A stretch of 64,000 nucleotides of DNA from Styela clava (Eukaryota; Chordata; Ascidiacea; Stolidobranchia; Styelidae), in NCBI RefSeq assembly GCF_964204865.1, contig NC_135255.1:9949135-10013134 (forward strand), written 5' to 3'. The position numbers were made by a program, and so were the translations under genes. The notes beneath the pieces were generated by a model. It was given only the letters and a program-made list of their open reading frames with translations, made no database searches and was not told the origin of the DNA. Positions 58,606 through 64,000 of the stretch are shown in pieces; position 1 is the first letter of the stretch, and each line of letters opens with the position of its first letter.

Positions 58606-58830
58606 ATTATTGGACACTAAGTGAACCTATGGATCGTTTTATTATTATATTGTTCTTGTTGGTATTTTTATTCTTGTTGTTACCATATGAAAATAATCGC
58701 TTTTCTGATTAACCACTGAATCAATTACTTCGATTGTTTTTTACTGGTTGAAGATTGTATTTTTCTCTACAAGACTGTTAGTTTTATTTCTTTCAAAACG
58801 TTCTGTGTTTTCTATGTGATCCGTTTTTTA
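58606..58830 (-). repeat. Dispersed repeat family R1, inverted copy
   Basis: ATTGGACACTAAGTGAACC, TATGGATCGTTTT and AATCGCTTTTCTGATTAAC are the inverse of blocks in the other R1 copies. It gives the best-preserved version of the family's end. Confidence 0.6.
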
Positions 58831-60978
58831 CTTTGAAATTGTGTGTGATGACCTCTTGAAAAGTAATAGAACTTATTTGTAGCGATTCTTCGCCCCCTCT
58901 CATGCTGAGCGAATGCGTGAGTACTGTAAAAGGTAAGGACTGCTTCGCTTTGGTATTCGTATGAATATATTTGAGCATCGAAATTGCACCAATCGAAATT
59001 TTCAGTGGTTAAAGATTGATGGGTTAGTACTAGTTGTGACACACATCAGTTTCACACTACAACAACATCAAATGGCTGGTCCTAGCCAAATATTGTAGTC
59101 AATGTTGCATTTAAAATCAGCTTTTTTCACATGCTATCGTGGCATATTTGAGTGTGAACGCCCGACACCAATGACAGTACAATGACCGAACGATATGCGA
59201 CTACATAGGGGACTTATCCGCGAAGTCGACTTGGACTATAGTTGAAAATCTAGAAAAAAATTAAATTGAAATTCCTCATTTCCACAAAACCAAGATTAAA
59301 TACAAAATTGATTTCAATTTCGTCAGTTTTGAAAATAATAATAATAATAAGCCAAAAACAAAAATTGTTTGCTCAGTGTATCCATCGATAATATCAATGG
59401 TGTTAGAAAACTCATCACCATCAGCAACTCACGTTTTCGTAAAATGCCTTCCGTTAAACTTATATGTTATCGTTGCATACTCGTCGAAATAGAAATGATC
59501 ATTCTCTTTCTATGAATATTTACGACAGCTTTAAATTTGAAATTCTCATTTCACACAAAAAGTTATTTCCACGCACAAACCAAACAGTAAATATCTTCTT
59601 TTGAACTGAATTCAACTATATTTCATTACTAATAGTTGAACCACGTTTATCAATGAATAACTGACATATATATATATAACACAATATAAATGCCGAATAC
59701 TCACTCGGATCAGAAGGTCAATTTATTAGAACTATACAGTTAGTAAGTAGCTTGTTTGGGCAACACACAATGTGGTCCAAAATTGGATCGATAACGGATG
59801 GCTCAAAAATATCGTTTCTCCACTTGAATGGGCAAACGATCACACAACAAGCGTTTGCGCTAAAGCACATTGTAGAAATTGTGTTTTGAGTCGAATATAA
59901 CTATAGCACGTGAAGGGAAATTCTGTTGTATACCTATTCTCAATATCCGCGGATTCAACATATTAGGTATAAGGTTTAATTATCTTCCTGACTTTCATAG
60001 CAATGAAAAAGATCACGTCAATGATACAATGACAATATTGTTTCAAAGTTTTATATATGCCTATCAACAAAAGATTTGCGAAGCAATTTGGAAATATCAT
60101 ATGTTTTATGTAATAGTACATTATACTTGGTGTTTTGGTATATACACTGTTTGGTTGCTTTGATGTAGGTTTTCATATTGACCTTCCTCAATTTTATGTT
60201 TGCAGCAATAAATAATAATTCAATTGTGCCAATTCATAATATTTTTAAATTAATTTTGCGAATCGGTGCAATGAATAAAAATATTACATACCCATTGGAT
60301 CAAAGCACAATAAACTGTATGAGTCAATATACGTCGAATGTTTCATTACATATTTAAAATACGTATAAATAGTTTGCACAAAAAAAACCGATCAAAACTT
60401 GTTACAACGACGGCAAAGAGTTTTTCAGAACAACAACAAAATAGCATATATTACAACAAGCTGGCAAAACTGATGTTCGTGTTAGCGGGGCCTTCTTGAA
60501 TAAATTAGTTAGTCAATCAAGGTTCTGAAGTAGTACCGAGTAAAGACGGTTTCTTGCCGTAAATGTTTACTACTAACACCTCAAATAGGTAAACGAAACA
60601 GGTGGAAACAATATGAGAGTTGCAGACTACATGCGCAAATGTATATATATTGTGCATAATGGCTATTTTTTTTTTGGTTTCATACCAATGTAGGATATTG
60701 AAATTCAATTGAAGAAGGACACATTTTAATCTGTTATATATCACTAGTAACACACTGGAAGTACTCTAAAACGGCTAGTGATGTACAGACTACAGACCTG
60801 ATAAAAAGCTCACATGCACTCGTAATAATTTTGCATTTTAACAACACGACAATTACAATATTTTGATTGTTATAGATTTTTGTTTTGTAAATATCTCACT
60901 GGATCTTGAATACAGAAATAAATTGTAATCCACAGTTGCCGTTTTGAGAATAGTAGACATCAGATAAGATAGAAAAAT
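58831..60978. other. Intergenic region upstream of SLC5 gene 2
   Basis: Homologous in patches to 37165-38050 (for example TCGTCGAAATAGAAATGA near 59480), so it is part of the duplicated SLC5 unit. Short ORFs here have no recognisable domain. An (AT)n run is at about 59667-59680. Confidence 0.4.
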
Positions 60979-63547
60979 ATGTCGGAATCTGGTTTTACCT
61001 TTTCTGCGGTCGATTACGTCGTGTTTGGATTGATGTTGCTTTTATCATTTGCTATCGGAATATATTACGCATATCGTGAACGCAACAGTAATTCTGCTAA
61101 TGATTATCTGAATGCTACAAAGTAAGAGACATTTTTCAAGAGTTCAAGAGTTGAAAACAGCAACATATTTACGAAACTCATTTTTTTGCATTACTGATAT
61201 AATTTGCTAATATCTATAGACTATTTTATTATATGTAATTATTGTGATAATAGTTGTACTCGAGTATACTGATTTTTGATAACATTTCATTTTCCAAATA
61301 TATTATATGTTTTAGTGTACGGCAAATAGCAATGGTTGTGTACCGACATTTAGCGAAGGCAAATGATCCTTGTTTTCTAGAGATGATCAGTCAAACACAC
61401 TTTTGACAAGCAACTATCGGATTGTAGTGATTTTTTTTATTTTATATTTAGAAACTTTGCGACGGGTGCAGTAAAAAGCTAACTTATGGACAAACAATAA
61501 CTGGAACGCATACTTGAGTGTATCATTTTTCTGTCATTGTTTATTTGTTACATTTCCTATACAGATCCATGTCGATGCTGCCGGTTGCAATATCATTATG
61601 CGTTACATATGAATCTGCACTCAATTTACTCGCCGTACCCGCAGAAATTTACTTATATGGGTCGATGGTTTCTTGGTAAGTTTTATCGGCTAATACAACA
61701 GCCAACATTAAAAGTTATAAAATATAGGCTCGAGTGTACCAAAAATTGAAGTTTTCGAAGAAATGAATTTCTGAGTACATTTTATTCAGGGGATTGATCG
61801 CAACAATAACTGCTCCGATAATTGCAGCGCACATTTTCATGCCTACTTACTATGCAGCCGGAATCACAAGCGTCTACGACGTGAGTCTGCTAAGTATATT
61901 TGTGTTCTCATGGCTGATATAACAAACAATAGTTTGATAATTTTGTTTTAGTACTTGAGATTGCGATTCAACAGAGTGACACAAATTGTGGGTACTTTAA
62001 CGTTTATGTCGGGTGCGCTCGTATATTCTGGAGTCAACATGTATGCACCTGCTATTGCATTTGAAGCAGGTTTGATATTATTTCATGAATTATATGAAGA
62101 TTTTTATGTTATATTATTATGCATATATCTACACAAGTAGGTACTATATTTGGTCAGATATATTCGTAAGATATATGGTATCGAAAAAATATATATTAAT
62201 CCCGCCAGTGATCTGAACCGTTTAAAAGAGATTGAATATCAGTTTAGGAAATAGACGAGTGATACCTTGAATATCAGAAAAAGGAAAAATATCATTGTTA
62301 CAATCATTCTTTCACAAAAATTCTTCCTTTCAGTGTCTGGTTTCAATATTTGGGGAAGTATTCTCTCATGCGGCGTTGTTTGCATCCTTTATACAACTTT
62401 TGTAAGTACTTTAAACTATTTTATATATGCCATTACAACTTTTGACCAGTCGTATTAACGTTTTTAACTTATTGTTAACTTTAGGTTTAGGCCCCCTTGC
62501 AGTTTCCCCAAGTTTGAAAAATGTTAAAAAATAGAGACAAAGCAATGAGTACCGAGAAATCATATAATAACTCACTGTATGTAATGGATACGAAAAGTTT
62601 CGAAGTGTTTGGTAGTTAAAGAGAAAAATAATTACAACATGACTCCAACAACAATTTAACACAAAAAGATATTTTTTCATTTTAAAATACGATCCCCAGG
62701 CATTGATCACTAAGTCAAATCCAAAAGATTATTTATTATTTAAGGGCGGATTCAAAGGAATCGTATGGACGGATGTGTTTCAATCATTTGTAATTGTGAT
62801 TGGTGTCATAGCTGTCGTTATTAGAGGCGTTATGATAAATGGAGGATTTGCAGAAATTTGGAATGCCGCCTATGAAGGAGGAAGAATCGATTTTGTACAG
62901 TAAGTGAATTTATATAATGGTATTGTTACAGAATAATGACTGGGATATCGTAACGCAGCATTTCATTCATAACAATTGGGGACCAGTGGACCTCCGGATA
63001 TAATATGGGTAGCAGTACCAGGATTCAATCAGGATTGATAATTCATCATATCCTAAACATGACGATAGACCTACAAGAACAGTGCATGATTGGGCTTGGT
63101 TAACCAAATGGTGTGGTCAACCTTATATTCACAAGGAAAATCACGTAAAAACATCTATAGATATGTTGACTTTTGTATGCGTATTTTTTACAATATATCG
63201 ATTTATATGTATTGGTCTAGCTCTAGCGCAAACGCACGTAGCGTCGTATTGAAAACTGCATTTTGCCATTTACCAGTAGGTAATTGGCATTCAAGTTTTC
63301 TCGAAACGGCCTGAGTCATTTTTATTTAAAAATTAATAATAATTTAAGCGTGCGAATCCAATGAATCTTACATATATAACTTTAATCAAAATCTGAATTG
63401 TTCAAGTTTCGAAACTGATGTTCGGATTCGACATACATTTTGGTCAGTGGTCATAGACACTCTTGTAACTGGATTAGCTGCCTACGGAACGACTCAAACA
63501 GCAGTTCAGAGATTTTTGAGTTGCAAAAGTCTGAAAGATTCACAAAC
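60979..63547 (+). CDS. SLC5-family sodium/solute symporter 2, exons 1-7 (runs off window)
   Basis: Exons 60979-61121, 61565-61675, 61790-61880, 61952-62069, 62334-62401, 62745-62899, 63407-63547. All seven have exactly the same lengths (143, 111, 91, 118, 68, 155, 141 bp) and phases as the first seven exons of SLC5 gene 1. The proteins are nearly identical: MSESGFTFSAVDYVVFGLML, SMSMLPVAISLCVTYES, GGFKGIVWTDVFQ, HTFWS and VQRFLSCKSLKDSQ. Differences cluster in the second helix (SSLNLLSI versus SALNLLAV), the third (ASPLLAAHIFV versus TAPIIAAHIFM) and the last exon (ALGSLITATAAYG versus VIDTLVTGLAAYG). The remaining ~7 exons lie beyond 64000. It is a tandem paralogue, substrate unknown; no disruption is visible. 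Confidence 0.92.
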
Positions 63548-64000
63548 GTAAGTATATTTGCAAAACTCAAGAGTTTTTGATATGAGCCTGTTCAGGCCAG
63601 GAGTTTAGTAGACTGATCAAAATGCCAAGTACTTCTAAAAAAGTATAAGGAACTCGTGGAATTGGCTCCACGATGGCAGATTCCTTAGTCGATCAAAAAC
63701 AGACTACACTCAAATCTAGTTTTTAATTACACGCGACTGAAATATTTTGACATGGCCCCCTTGGGCTCTCGTTATTTGCTAAATTGATAGGCTTTACGCT
63801 ATGAAGGCAACGATAACGATTCAATTAAATGATGATGAATATTGTAACGATCTTCAGGTTCGATTTAAATTTACTGAAAGAAACAAAAGTCATGTAATTT
63901 ATCTGGTATTTATATATAAAACAGAATACTTTGGCTTTGTACAATACTAGATACGAATTTGAAGTTAAAATATAAAACTATTTAGGGCTAAAAAAGAATA
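63548..64000. other. Start of SLC5 gene 2 intron 7
   Basis: Non-coding. In SLC5 gene 1 the equivalent intron holds the TAGGGGAA transposon starting 500 bp after the exon; that element is not seen in the 453 bp visible here, so whether gene 2 has it is undecided. Confidence 0.5.

Noticed and set aside
59879-60163. 94-codon plus-strand ORF upstream of SLC5 gene 2
   Set aside because: No recognisable domain, no splice support, and not found in the equivalent region upstream of SLC5 gene 1.
1-64000. tRNA, rRNA or other structured RNA genes
   Set aside because: None recognised by eye on either strand; a covariance-model scan would be needed to exclude small or divergent ones.

Overview
This is a eukaryotic, AT-rich, intron-rich stretch of an invertebrate genome. 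Genes have small phase-conserved exons with GT-AG introns, AATAAA signals, and many DNA transposons and MITEs in introns and between genes. The proteins are secreted multi-domain ones (six-cysteine 'selectin-type' sushi repeats, vWA, C-type-lectin-like) and SLC5 transporters. A tunicate or other marine invertebrate deuterostome fits, but the species cannot be fixed from the sequence.

Layout. 0.2-5.1 kb (minus): an eight-exon gene for a secreted protein with three sushi domains and a vWA domain, with two alternative signal-peptide exons of identical length. 5.2-10.4 kb: mostly featureless, with one orphan exon-like ORF and a decayed Ty3-type gag fragment. 10.6-13.4 kb: a complete hAT transposon with TIRs, a perfect 8-bp target duplication and an uninterrupted 784-codon transposase. 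14-28 kb: repeat-dominated DNA (palindromic MITEs, two copies of a second hAT family, a 5'-truncated LINE) with no confident gene. 28.3-35.6 kb: two paralogous three-exon genes (plus) for small secreted C-type-lectin-like proteins. Between them lies a very recent 2.32-kb tandem duplication that copies the last exon of the first gene, and a candidate 66-aa three-exon gene. 38.1-48.6 kb (plus): a complete 14-exon SLC5 sodium/solute symporter gene whose introns hold at least six mobile elements. 48.6-60.9 kb: a 103-bp tandem repeat, more repeats, and a minus-strand vWA-type gene that looks disabled. 61.0 kb to the end (plus): exons 1-7 of a second SLC5 gene with the same exon lengths, running off the window.

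The protein genes form three groups: sushi/vWA secreted proteins, lectin-like secreted proteins, and tandem sodium-coupled transporters. Nothing links them into one pathway. The common theme is local duplication (lectin genes, lectin last exon, SLC5 genes, leader exons) in a transposon-rich background. All exon joins are my reading of splice sites and reading phase; there is no transcript evidence.
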